Below, one piece after another: positions 34,388-42,751 of a stretch of DNA of 64,000 nucleotides. The translations under genes were made by a program, and so were the position numbers. Position 1 is the first letter of the stretch; each line of letters starts with the position of its first letter. This DNA comes from Staphylococcus succinus (GTDB lineage: Bacteria; Bacillota; Bacilli; Staphylococcales; Staphylococcaceae), in assembly GCF_029024945.1 (NCBI RefSeq), contig NZ_CP118976.1, forward strand, positions 496,001 to 560,000. Reading direction: 5' to 3'. A model generated the notes under the pieces. That model saw nothing but the letters and a program-made list of their open reading frames with translations. It had not been told where the DNA came from and did no database searches.

Positions 34388-34419
34388 TTGAAACTAAACC
34401 GTCCAGTTGGTACACTAAC
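34388..34419 (+). promoter_or_regulatory. Promoter with operator dyad for the carnitine genes
   Basis: TTGAAA (34388-34393), 17 bases and TACACT (34411-34416) form a good sigma-A promoter. The imperfect palindrome GTTGGTACACTAAC (34406-34419; outer GTT-GT/AC-AAC pairs) spans the -10, which is where a TetR repressor would block polymerase. The first gene begins 36 bases later behind GGAGG. Confidence 0.72.
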
Positions 34420-34454
34420 CGATGTATTAAAAACTCTCTTGGAGGTTTATATCA

Positions 34455-35345
34455 ATGAAAAAAGTTATGCTAACAGCAGCATTGACAGGTGCTGGAGATA
34501 CTGTAGATAAAAATAAGCATGTCCCTGTGACGCCACAAGAAATTGCTGATTCTGCAATTAAATGTGCAAAGGCTGGTGCTACTGTAGCACATATTCATGC
34601 GAGAGACCCAAAAACAGGGGGGATTAGTCATGATGTGGAGTTTTTTAGAGAAGCAGTAAGACTAATTAGAGAAGCAGATGAAGATATCATTATTAATATT
34701 ACATCAGGTGGAGGCGGAGATTTTATTCCAAGCCTCGAAGATCCGTATAAAGCAGAAAAAGGATCCGATATGCAAACCCCTGATGAGCGACATGAACCAG
34801 TTGGTACGTTATTACCTGAAATGTGTACATTAGATTGTGGCAGCGTCAATATGGGCGACGCTATTTATTTGAGTCCTGCAGATTGGTTGAGGAAACAAGC
34901 TCAATTGGTCAAGGATGCAGGGGTTAAACCAGAACTAGAGTGCTTTGATAGTGGTCATATTTCTTTTGCAAAACAATTGATAAATGAAGGGCTTATTGAA
35001 GGTACACCGCTATTCCAATTCTGTTTAGGTATTCCATGGGGCGCTGAAAATGATCCAGAAACCATCGAATATTTTAAAACACGTATACCTGAAAATGCAG
35101 AATGGTCAGCATTTGGTATTGGAAGAATGCAATTTCCAACAGTAGAGGAAGCAGCAAAACGTGGTGGTAACGTTCGTGTTGGGTTAGAGGACAATTTATA
35201 TATAGCAAAGGGTGTAAAAGCATCTAACGAACAACTTGTTGAAAAAGCAGTGGAAATACTCAAAGATTTAGACATTGAGCCGATGACACCGGCAGAGGCG
35301 CGTGAAAAGTATCAGCTTAGATCGCCACAAGGAGGTACAAAATGA
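34455..35345 (+). CDS. Beta-keto acid cleavage enzyme (BKACE), probable 3-dehydrocarnitine cleavage
   Basis: A 296-residue DUF849/BKACE TIM-barrel enzyme. It carries the zinc-binding HIHARDPKTG motif (His46 and His48), the SGGGG phosphate-like loop, and the closing GNVRVGLEDNLY segment with the conserved Glu. Family members cleave a beta-keto acid with acetyl-CoA. Here the neighbouring L-carnitine dehydrogenase would supply 3-dehydrocarnitine, so the products should be betainyl-CoA and acetoacetate. The stop overlaps the dehydrogenase start by 4 bases. The substrate comes from gene context and family knowledge. Confidence 0.9.
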   Translation: MKKVMLTAALTGAGDTVDKNKHVPVTPQEIADSAIKCAKAGATVAHIHARDPKTGGISHDVEFFREAVRLIREADEDIIINITSGGGGDFIPSLEDPYKAEKGSDMQTPDERHEPVGTLLPEMCTLDCGSVNMGDAIYLSPADWLRKQAQLVKDAGVKPELECFDSGHISFAKQLINEGLIEGTPLFQFCLGIPWGAENDPETIEYFKTRIPENAEWSAFGIGRMQFPTVEEAAKRGGNVRVGLEDNLYIAKGVKASNEQLVEKAVEILKDLDIEPMTPAEAREKYQLRSPQGGTK

Positions 35346-36307
35346 AGTTTGCAGTTGTAGGTACGGGTGTAATAGGTAGCGGTTGGATTACAAGAATATT
35401 AGCACATGGACATGAAGTCATTGCGACAGATCCGAGTGAAAATGCATTTGAAAGTATGTTGAAACAAGTGAAACAAAATTGGCCATATGCTGAACAAATT
35501 GGCTTAGCAGAAAATGCATCCTTAGAAAATTTAACGTTTACCCCTCATTTAGAAGAAGCAGTTAAAGATGCAGATCACATTCAAGAGAATGTGCCAGAAA
35601 TTGAATCATTAAAGGATCAAGTATTAACTGAGATAGATTTCTATGCAAAACCTGATGCTATAATAGGTTCTAGTACATCAGGTATCATGCCTTCAGAATT
35701 ACAAAAGAATTTACAACACCCAGAAAGGCTTGTGGTAGCGCATCCATTCCATCCTGTATATATTTTACCATTAGTTGAAATTGTTCCTGGTAAATTAACT
35801 ACAGAAGAAACAACTGTAAAAGCTGAAACAATTTACGAGAGTATTGGTATGGATGTACTACATGTGAGACATGAAATTGAAGGACATGTAGCTGACAGAC
35901 TGATGGAGGCTTTATGGAGAGAAGCATTGCATATAGTCAATGATGGCATCGCTACTACAGAAGAAGTAGATAAAGCATTTACCCACGCAGCTGGATTGCG
36001 TTATGCACAATATGGTCCGTTTATGACATTCCATTTAGCTGGTGGTGAGGGCGGTATGCGTCATATGTTAAAACAATTTGGCCCTGCATTGAAAAAACCT
36101 TGGACTAAGTTATTAGCTCCTGAATTAACACAAGAACTTTATGATGAAGTCGTCAATGGATGTGAATCTTCATCACAAGGACAAACAATGTCAGAACTTG
36201 ACCAAAAACGAAATGAATTTTTAGTTAAAGTGAAACAACTTGCAGAAACATATTGGCCAGAAGATACACCTTCAATGAAAAAAAGCAATACTCAGTCGGT
36301 GTATTAA
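35342..36307 (+). CDS. lcdH: L-carnitine dehydrogenase
   Basis: A 321-residue member of the 3-hydroxyacyl-CoA dehydrogenase superfamily that acts on L-carnitine, NAD-dependent, giving 3-dehydrocarnitine. The Rossmann loop GTGVIGSGW is at 7-15, STSGIMPS and HPFHPVYILPLVEIVPG carry the catalytic His/Glu and Asn-equivalent residues, and the helical dimer domain follows. The adjoining BKACE and thioesterase genes, in ATGA overlap and with a 1-base gap, match the known bacterial carnitine to betaine route, which fixes the call better than sequence alone. Confidence 0.9.
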   Translation: MKFAVVGTGVIGSGWITRILAHGHEVIATDPSENAFESMLKQVKQNWPYAEQIGLAENASLENLTFTPHLEEAVKDADHIQENVPEIESLKDQVLTEIDFYAKPDAIIGSSTSGIMPSELQKNLQHPERLVVAHPFHPVYILPLVEIVPGKLTTEETTVKAETIYESIGMDVLHVRHEIEGHVADRLMEALWREALHIVNDGIATTEEVDKAFTHAAGLRYAQYGPFMTFHLAGGEGGMRHMLKQFGPALKKPWTKLLAPELTQELYDEVVNGCESSSQGQTMSELDQKRNEFLVKVKQLAETYWPEDTPSMKKSNTQSVY

Positions 36308-36308
36308 T

Positions 36309-36782
36309 ATGACTCAATCACTATTTGAATATACGACAACCGTAAAACAAATTTGGGTAGATCATAATGGTCATATGAATGATGCTGAATATAATCGAGT
36401 ATTCAGCGATGCAACAGACGCGTGGTTAGCTACTTTAGGGTTAGATTTACAAGCGATTGAACAATTGAAATATACAATATTCACGCTTGAAAATCACGTG
36501 ATGTATTTAAAAGAAATAAAAGTAAATGAGTTCATCACTGTCACAGTAGAATTGTTTGATTTTGACGCAAAGCGTTTACACGTATTTATGACATTAAAAA
36601 ATGAGCAAAATGACAGATGTGCGACATATGAAGTGATGCTAATGGGTATGGATACTGAATCTAATAAACCGAAGCCATTTCCAGAAACTATTAGAAAAGC
36701 AGTTGAATTTTATGCAGATATTGCATTAATTCAACATCAACCAGAAGAACTTGGGCATCATATTGGAATCAAACGAAAATAA
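36309..36782 (+). CDS. Hotdog-fold thioesterase, probable betainyl-CoA thioesterase
   Basis: A 157-residue 4HBT-type hotdog thioesterase. The WVDHNGHMNDAEYNRVF segment (about 16-32) includes the catalytic Asp and the Asn/His that orient the thioester, as in 4-hydroxybenzoyl-CoA thioesterase. It starts one base after the dehydrogenase stop codon, so it belongs to the same unit and most likely releases glycine betaine and CoA from betainyl-CoA. No terminator is evident at its end before the opuC leader. Confidence 0.87.
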   Translation: MTQSLFEYTTTVKQIWVDHNGHMNDAEYNRVFSDATDAWLATLGLDLQAIEQLKYTIFTLENHVMYLKEIKVNEFITVTVELFDFDAKRLHVFMTLKNEQNDRCATYEVMLMGMDTESNKPKPFPETIRKAVEFYADIALIQHQPEELGHHIGIKRK

Positions 36783-36943
36783 ATTTTAGGCTATTGAATA
36801 AAAGTTTTTTTGAATGTGTGAAGAAACAAAGTTCGCTATTATAAATTGTTTAATTTTATTAATTGATGTATCTTATTATATATAGGTTGATAAAATATCT
36901 AAGCAAAAATGGCTATTTATTTATATGTATTTAGCGAAACATG

Positions 36944-37023
36944 AATAAATTAGGGCTATATGTGCTCATGTTTTTACTTATTTTAGAATTTGTATAACAT
37001 CCACAGGTAGCCCTAAATTTATT
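36944..37023 (+). promoter_or_regulatory. Long inverted repeat in the opuC leader
   Basis: The arms around TAGGGCTATATGTG (36951-36964) and CACAGGTAGCCCTA (37002-37015) pair with two mismatches and extend outward through AATAAAT/ATTTATT, giving about 20 base pairs around a 37-base loop. It ends 45 bases before the opuCA start codon. No T-run follows, so it is a candidate operator region or leader RNA structure for osmotic or choline-type control. Confidence 0.5.
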
Positions 37024-37068
37024 AGGGAATAGTTGAAATTGAATATGTACATAGAAAGGAATTGACCC

Positions 37069-38253
37069 ATGTTAAGTATTAAAAACTTATCTAAAGTCTA
37101 TGGCGGCGGTAAAAAAGCTGTGGATAATATTTCATTAGAGGTTGAATCTGGTGAATTTATAGCATTTATTGGTACGAGTGGTAGTGGTAAGACAACTGCC
37201 TTAAGAATGATAAATAGGATGATAGAAGCAACTGAGGGACAAATTACAATTAATGGCAAAGATGTCCGTAAGATGAATCCAGTGGAATTGCGTAGAAAAA
37301 TTGGTTACGTTATACAACAAATCGGATTGATGCCACATATGACTATTAGAGAAAATATTGTTTTAGTACCTAAGTTATTGAAATGGTCACAAGAAAAGAA
37401 AGAAAAAAAGGCAAAAGAATTAATTAAATTAGTCGACTTACCTGAAGAGTTTTTAGATAGATACCCATCACAACTTTCTGGTGGTCAACAACAGCGTATA
37501 GGTGTTGTTAGAGCATTGGCAGCTGAACAAGATGTTATTCTGATGGACGAGCCTTTTGGGGCATTAGATCCAATTACTAGAGACACGCTACAAGATTTAG
37601 TTAAAGAGTTACAACAAAAATTAGGTAAAACATTTATATTTGTCACTCATGATATGGATGAGGCTATCAAGCTAGCCGACAAAATTTGTATTATGTCAGA
37701 AGGACAAGTGATTCAATATGACACACCTGACAATATTTTGCGTCATCCAGCAAACGACTTTGTACGTGACTTTATTGGTCAAAATAGATTGATACAAGAT
37801 AGACCTAACATGCGTACGGTTAAAGATGCGATGATTAAACCAGTTACAGTACATGCAGATAGTACACTGAATGAAGCGGTAGAAATTATGAGGGCACGTC
37901 GTGTCGATACTATTTTTGTAGTAGGTAACAATAGCAGATTATTAGGCTACTTAGATATTGAAGATATCAATCAAGGTTTAAGAACGCATAAGGATCTTAT
38001 TGATATGATGCAACGTGATATTTATAGAGTGAGAATAGACAGTAAATTACAAGACTCTGTTCGTACTATTCTTAAGAGAAATGTAAGAAATGTGCCAGTA
38101 GTGGATAGTGATGGTAAAACATTGATTGGATTAGTTACGAGAGCCAACTTAGTAGATATCGTTTATGACAGTATTTGGGGAGAATTAGATGAAGATGTTA
38201 GCGCTACTGAAGATGCAATTGTAGAGCCCGATAATGTAGGAGCTGATATATAA
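37069..38253 (+). CDS. opuCA: Osmoprotectant ABC transporter ATPase
   Basis: A 394-residue ATPase powering uptake of glycine betaine, carnitine and choline-type osmolytes. Walker A GTSGSGKTT at 35-43, signature LSGGQQQR from 136 and Walker B LMDEP at 158-162 are intact. Two CBS domains fill residues about 255-375 and sense ionic strength or nucleotides in this family. The C-terminus ends in an acidic tail. The first gene of opuCABCD, one base overlap with opuCB, and an AGAAAGGA ribosome site. Confidence 0.96.
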   Translation: MLSIKNLSKVYGGGKKAVDNISLEVESGEFIAFIGTSGSGKTTALRMINRMIEATEGQITINGKDVRKMNPVELRRKIGYVIQQIGLMPHMTIRENIVLVPKLLKWSQEKKEKKAKELIKLVDLPEEFLDRYPSQLSGGQQQRIGVVRALAAEQDVILMDEPFGALDPITRDTLQDLVKELQQKLGKTFIFVTHDMDEAIKLADKICIMSEGQVIQYDTPDNILRHPANDFVRDFIGQNRLIQDRPNMRTVKDAMIKPVTVHADSTLNEAVEIMRARRVDTIFVVGNNSRLLGYLDIEDINQGLRTHKDLIDMMQRDIYRVRIDSKLQDSVRTILKRNVRNVPVVDSDGKTLIGLVTRANLVDIVYDSIWGELDEDVSATEDAIVEPDNVGADI

Positions 38254-38888
38254 TGAAACAATTCATAGAGCAATATGGTGGTCAACTGATTTCTAAAACA
38301 GTAGAACACTTTTATATCTCAATGATCGCTTTGTTGATTGCCATTGTAGTAGCTGTGCCTTTAGGAATAATTCTATCCAAGATGAAGAGAACTTCAAACA
38401 TTGTGCTTACAGTTGCTGGTGTATTACAAACGATTCCTACATTGGCTGTACTTGCGGTTATGATACCAATTTTTGGTGTTGGAAAATTACCAGCAATCAT
38501 AGCTTTATTTATCTATGTACTTTTACCAATATTAAATAATACTGTTTTAGGTGTTAAAAATATCGATAGTAATATTAAAGAAGCGGCAATAAGTATGGGC
38601 ATGACTCGTTTTCAATTAATGAAAGATGTGGAATTGCCATTAGCTTTACCGTTGATTTTAGGTGGTATTCGATTATCATCAGTTTATGTAATCAGCTGGG
38701 CTACACTTGCGAGTTATGTCGGTGCTGGCGGTTTAGGTGACTTTGTATTTAACGGCTTGAATTTATATGATCCATTAATGATTGTAAGTGCAGCAGTATT
38801 AGTAACGGCATTAGCCCTAATTGTTGATGTGTTACTATCATTAGTTGAAAAATGGGCAGTGCCAAAAGGATTAAAAGTATCCAGATAA
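38253..38888 (+). CDS. opuCB: Osmoprotectant ABC transporter permease
   Basis: A 211-residue permease with about six transmembrane segments and the EAAISMGMTRFQLMKDVELP (EAA-type) loop that docks the ATPase. It pairs with OpuCD to form the membrane pore. It overlaps the end of opuCA by one base and is followed by opuCC after 15 bases with GGAGGA. Confidence 0.95.
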   Translation: MKQFIEQYGGQLISKTVEHFYISMIALLIAIVVAVPLGIILSKMKRTSNIVLTVAGVLQTIPTLAVLAVMIPIFGVGKLPAIIALFIYVLLPILNNTVLGVKNIDSNIKEAAISMGMTRFQLMKDVELPLALPLILGGIRLSSVYVISWATLASYVGAGGLGDFVFNGLNLYDPLMIVSAAVLVTALALIVDVLLSLVEKWAVPKGLKVSR

Positions 38889-38903
38889 ATTAAGGAGGAC
38901 ATT

Positions 38904-39848
38904 ATGAAACGATTGAAACAGTATTGTATCGCACTTGTACTGTGTCTGACGGTGTTATCTGGATGTAGTTTACCCGGTTTAGGTGGAAATAGCTCAGACA
39001 ACGAAGTTAAGATTACAGCGCTTGCGACGAGTGAATCACAAATTATGTCTCATATGTTGAGGCTTTTAATAGAACATGATACAGATGGAAAGATTAAACC
39101 AACATTAATAAATAACTTAGGATCGAGTACAATTCAGCACAACGCTCTTGTAAATGGTGATGCTAATATGTCTGGTGCTCGTTACAATGGTACAGACTTA
39201 ACAGGTGCATTAAATGAAGATCCTATTAAAGATCCAGAAAAAGCAATGAAAGCTACCCAAGAAGGTTTCCAAAAGAAATTTAATCAAACGTTCTTTAATT
39301 CATATGGTTTTGCAAATACATATGCGTTTATGGTTACAAAAGAAACAGCTAAAAAATATAATTTGGAAACAGTGTCTGATTTGAAAGCACATAGTGATGA
39401 ATTAAAATTAGGTGTCGATAGTTCATGGTTAAATCGTGCAGGTGATGGTTATCCAGGGTTTACAAAAGAATATGGATTTAAATTTAATACAGTTAGACCG
39501 ATGCAAATTGGTTTAGTATATGATGCATTAAATTCTAAAAACCTTGATGTAGCAGTAGGGTATTCAACAGATGGGAGAATTGCGGCATATGATTTAAAAG
39601 TATTGAAAGATGATAGACGCTTTTTCCCACCTTATGCAGCTAGTTCTGTAGCAACAAATGAATTATTAGATAAATATCCTGAATTAAAACCGATTATTAA
39701 TAAGTTAGAGAAGAAGATTTCAACAAGTGAAATGCAAGAGCTTAATTATCAAGCTGATGGTAAAGGTAAAGAGCCAGCAGTTGTTGCAGAAAACTTCTTG
39801 AAAAAATATAACTATTTTGAAAATGATAAGAAGGGTGGTCAAAACTAA
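38904..39848 (+). CDS. opuCC: Osmoprotectant-binding lipoprotein
   Basis: A 314-residue substrate-binding lipoprotein. The signal peptide ends in LSGC (Cys21), and the mature region holds the OpuAC/OsmX-like fold with typical segments such as LGSSTIQHNALVNGDA and YSTDGRIAAYDLKVL. Aromatic-cage residues bind trimethylammonium groups in this family. Specificity for carnitine versus betaine cannot be read. It overlaps opuCD by one base. Confidence 0.95.
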   Translation: MKRLKQYCIALVLCLTVLSGCSLPGLGGNSSDNEVKITALATSESQIMSHMLRLLIEHDTDGKIKPTLINNLGSSTIQHNALVNGDANMSGARYNGTDLTGALNEDPIKDPEKAMKATQEGFQKKFNQTFFNSYGFANTYAFMVTKETAKKYNLETVSDLKAHSDELKLGVDSSWLNRAGDGYPGFTKEYGFKFNTVRPMQIGLVYDALNSKNLDVAVGYSTDGRIAAYDLKVLKDDRRFFPPYAASSVATNELLDKYPELKPIINKLEKKISTSEMQELNYQADGKGKEPAVVAENFLKKYNYFENDKKGGQN

Positions 39849-40534
39849 TGGAGGGTAATTTATTACAGCAATTAGTCGAATATTATTCAGTAAACTTTGG
39901 CTACCTTTGGGATTTATTTATTAAGCATTTACTTATGTCTGTGTATGGTGTGTTATTTGCAGCAATTGTGGGTATTCCACTAGGTATTATTATAGCTAGA
40001 TATAAGAAACTATCATGGGCGATTATTACGATTGCGAATATTATACAAACAGTACCAGTCATTGCAATGCTAGCGATTTTAATGTTAGTTATGGGATTAG
40101 GCCCTACCACAGTAGTGGTAACGGTGTTCTTATATGCATTACTCCCGATTATTAAAAATACTTTTACCGGTATTGTCGGTGTAGATGAAAATATCAAAGA
40201 CGCTGGTAAAGGCATGGGAATGACACGCAATCAGGTATTGCGTATGATTGAATTACCATTGTCTTTGTCTGTAATCTTAGGTGGTTTAAGAATAGCGCTT
40301 GTTGTAGCTATCGGCGTTGTAGCTGTTGGTTCATTTATAGGTGCGCCAACATTAGGTGATATTGTAATTCGAGGTACGAATGCTACTGATGGGACGACAT
40401 TTATTTTAGCAGGTGCAATACCGATCGCATTAATTGCAATTCTAATAGATGTTGGGTTAAGATTTTTAGAAAAACGATTAGATCCTACAACTAGAACTCA
40501 GAAAAAACAAAAACCTCAAGGGATTAATCAATGA
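39848..40534 (+). CDS. opuCD: Osmoprotectant ABC transporter permease
   Basis: A 228-residue permease, paralogous to OpuCB, with six hydrophobic segments and the DAGKGMGMTRNQVLRMIELP docking loop. It completes the OpuC complex in the cytoplasmic membrane. The esterase gene follows after only 18 bases. Confidence 0.95.
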   Translation: MEGNLLQQLVEYYSVNFGYLWDLFIKHLLMSVYGVLFAAIVGIPLGIIIARYKKLSWAIITIANIIQTVPVIAMLAILMLVMGLGPTTVVVTVFLYALLPIIKNTFTGIVGVDENIKDAGKGMGMTRNQVLRMIELPLSLSVILGGLRIALVVAIGVVAVGSFIGAPTLGDIVIRGTNATDGTTFILAGAIPIALIAILIDVGLRFLEKRLDPTTRTQKKQKPQGINQ

Positions 40535-40552
40535 TGAAAGTAGTGAAATGAT

Positions 40553-41311
40553 ATGGCAATGTTAACTATCAATTATAAGTCGAAAACGATTGGTATGAAT
40601 CATCAATTTATAGCAATATTACCAGAAGATATAAGTTACTTTAATACCGATAAAGAACCGAAACAATTAAAAACTATGTTATTATTACATGGCTTATCAA
40701 GTGACGAAACATCATATATGCGTTATACAAGTATTGAACGTTATGCTAATGATCATCAAATGGCAGTGATTATGCCAAATGCTGATCATAGTGGTTATAG
40801 TAATATGGAATTTGGTCATAAATACTTTGACTATGTGTTGGAAGTGTTAGATTATGCACACCAAATTTTACCATTATCACATGCAAGAGAAGATAATTTT
40901 ATCGCAGGGCACTCAATGGGTGGATATGGAACGATAAAATATGCTTTAACTCATGGACATCGCTTTGCAAAAGCCTGTCCACTGTCATCTGTATTTAATG
41001 CACAAGCATTCATGGATATTGATTGGCACGATTTTTCAGGACAAGCCATTGCAGGTGTTGATAAAACAACTAAGGGGACAGAACTAGATCCTTATTATTT
41101 AGTCGATGAAGCTATAAATAAAGATAAAAGCATCCCTGAGTTACTTATTATGTGTGGTACAGAAGATATGCTCTATGAGGATAATAAACAATTTATAAAT
41201 TATTTAGAAGATAAAGGGATACGATATCAATTTGAAGATGGACCTGGTAACCATGATTATGCTTATTGGGATCAAGCTATTAAACGTGCAATTGAATGGT
41301 TTGTAGCGTAA
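40553..41311 (+). CDS. FphF-like esterase (alpha/beta hydrolase)
   Basis: A 252-residue serine hydrolase of the esterase D/S-formylglutathione hydrolase fold, strongly resembling S. aureus FphF. The nucleophile lies in GHSMGGYG (Ser at about 122), the LLLHGLSSDE oxyanion loop early on, and the catalytic Asp and His in GPGNHDYAYWDQ. It cleaves short acyl esters and thioesters. It lies 18 bases after opuCD on the same strand, ahead of the unit's terminator, so it is probably cotranscribed with the osmolyte importer. Cleavage of acyl-carnitine or choline esters is an inference from that position. Confidence 0.9.
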   Translation: MAMLTINYKSKTIGMNHQFIAILPEDISYFNTDKEPKQLKTMLLLHGLSSDETSYMRYTSIERYANDHQMAVIMPNADHSGYSNMEFGHKYFDYVLEVLDYAHQILPLSHAREDNFIAGHSMGGYGTIKYALTHGHRFAKACPLSSVFNAQAFMDIDWHDFSGQAIAGVDKTTKGTELDPYYLVDEAINKDKSIPELLIMCGTEDMLYEDNKQFINYLEDKGIRYQFEDGPGNHDYAYWDQAIKRAIEWFVA

Positions 41312-41332
41312 CTAACGCTAACTGAAAAAAAT

Positions 41333-41388
41333 AAAAAGCCTCATGCCATTGGTACACAACAATGTACCGATAAAGCATGAGGCTTTTT
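41333..41388. terminator. Strong intrinsic terminator of the opuC unit
   Basis: A perfect 14-base stem AAAAAGCCTCATGC with its complement, with an inner hairpin GGTACA/TGTACC in the loop, followed by TTATT. It can act in both directions and also faces the lrgB gene end. Confidence 0.9.
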
Positions 41389-41489
41389 ATTATATTATGA
41401 TACGAAATAACTTTAGGTTATATAGTTAAAGTACTGATATAAATCATTGCCTATATCTCAAGGCAGTGTAATAGTTGCGTATCATATAA

Positions 41490-42191
41490 TTACAATAATA
41501 AAGTTGCGAGAATAGGGGCAACAACTACGACAATCACACCTACGATGACTAATGAAATGGATGCCATTGATGCTTCGGTTTCACCGAATTCTTGCGCAGA
41601 TGATACACCAAGGGAATGTCCGCTGGTACCGAGTGCAAGACCACGAGCAATAGGGTTAGTAATATTAAATAATTTAATAAGTTTTGTACCTAAAGCATAA
41701 ATGATGACACCATTCAGAATCACGGCAAGAGATGTTAATTCTTTAATACCACCGATATCTGCTGATACAGGTAGTGCAATCGCAGTTGTAGCGCCTTGAG
41801 GCAACATAGATGCAATGATGCCATTAGAAAATTGAAATGCTTCTGCTATTAAATAAATGCAAATTAGTGCAGCTGTTGTACCGAGTGTAATACCTCCAAG
41901 TACTTGTTTCCAATATTTTTTTAAAACATCACGTCTTTTATATAATGGAATAGCAAAACAAATTGTTGCTGGTTCCAAGAAGAAATTAATGATGTCTCCG
42001 CCAATTTTATAATTTGCATAATCGATTCCAGTTAATTTTAGAAATGCAATACCTACAACCATAGATACAAATAATGGTGTGAATAGGAAGAAACCTTTTG
42101 TTTTTTTGAATAACAAAGTCGCAATAATAAAAGGTATTAATGATAGTAAAATACCGAAATAGGGTGTGTTAATCGCTAAATGTTCAATCAT
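41490..42191 (-). CDS. lrgB: Antiholin-like protein LrgB
   Basis: A 233-residue membrane protein of the LrgB/CidB family, thought to act with LrgA in pyruvate transport and inhibition of murein hydrolases. It has many hydrophobic segments and the conserved SVSSAQEFGETEASMAS-like region (GVSSAQEFGETEASMAS). The start overlaps lrgA by 4 bases as ATGA. The lytSR genes upstream support its call as lrg rather than cid. Confidence 0.94.
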   Translation of the reverse strand: MIEHLAINTPYFGILLSLIPFIIATLLFKKTKGFFLFTPLFVSMVVGIAFLKLTGIDYANYKIGGDIINFFLEPATICFAIPLYKRRDVLKKYWKQVLGGITLGTTAALICIYLIAEAFQFSNGIIASMLPQGATTAIALPVSADIGGIKELTSLAVILNGVIIYALGTKLIKLFNITNPIARGLALGTSGHSLGVSSAQEFGETEASMASISLVIVGVIVVVVAPILATLLL

Positions 42192-42631
42192 ATCTTATCC
42201 TCCGCAAGTCTTTTGTGTGTTTTTTTTCTGGGAATAAAGGATTTGGTAATAAGCATTTGGGAAAAGAATCCTGTACACAATAGCAACAATAGTGTTGATA
42301 TAATTATTAATAAAATAATGAGTATTGGACTCGTACTTAAAACACCAAGTGAATTAATGACTGATATGCCTGCAGGTACGAATAAGAACCCAATATTATT
42401 TGTTAAAGTTGTTCCGACTTTTTCAACTTCACCTAGTTTAATAATTCCTGTACAAAGTGCTATGAACAGTAGCACTAACCCTATTACTGAAGCAGGCATT
42501 GGAATTGGCATAAAGCTTTCAATAATATTTGATACAAACATTATGATTGCTATTACTAGTGCTTGGTGGAAAAAATGATATGTTTTTGATGGATGTTTAT
42601 TTTCTGTATCTTGTAGGTTTTTAGCTTTCAT
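42188..42631 (-). CDS. lrgA: Antiholin-like protein LrgA
   Basis: A 147-residue holin-like protein with four transmembrane helices and the PIPMPASVIGLVLLF motif of the family. A longer frame to 42664 lacks a ribosome site; GGGAGG lies before 42631. It is coupled to lrgB. A 120-base gap to lytR holds the promoter, expected to be bound by LytR. Confidence 0.94.
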   Translation of the reverse strand: MKAKNLQDTENKHPSKTYHFFHQALVIAIIMFVSNIIESFMPIPMPASVIGLVLLFIALCTGIIKLGEVEKVGTTLTNNIGFLFVPAGISVINSLGVLSTSPILIILLIIISTLLLLLCTGFFSQMLITKSFIPRKKTHKRLAEDKI

Positions 42632-42751
42632 AATAAATTGCCTCCCGTAATGATCTTGGGTCAATTATAAAATGAAAGCGATTACTTATGTGTGGTTTTA
42701 AAGTGACTTACTAGACGTTATCTCTGAAATGCATAAATTAGAATGTGAAAA

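Noticed and set aside
36848..36871. Sigma-B-like promoter for opuC (GTTTAA-12-ATGTAT)
   Set aside because: The -10 lacks the GGG of the sigma-B consensus. Sigma-B control of opuC is known in Listeria, but the match here is too weak to annotate.
42180..42578. Plus-strand frame opposite lrgA
   Set aside because: Antisense to a clear membrane protein gene; hydrophobic reverse translation is expected from lrgA and there is no ribosome site.
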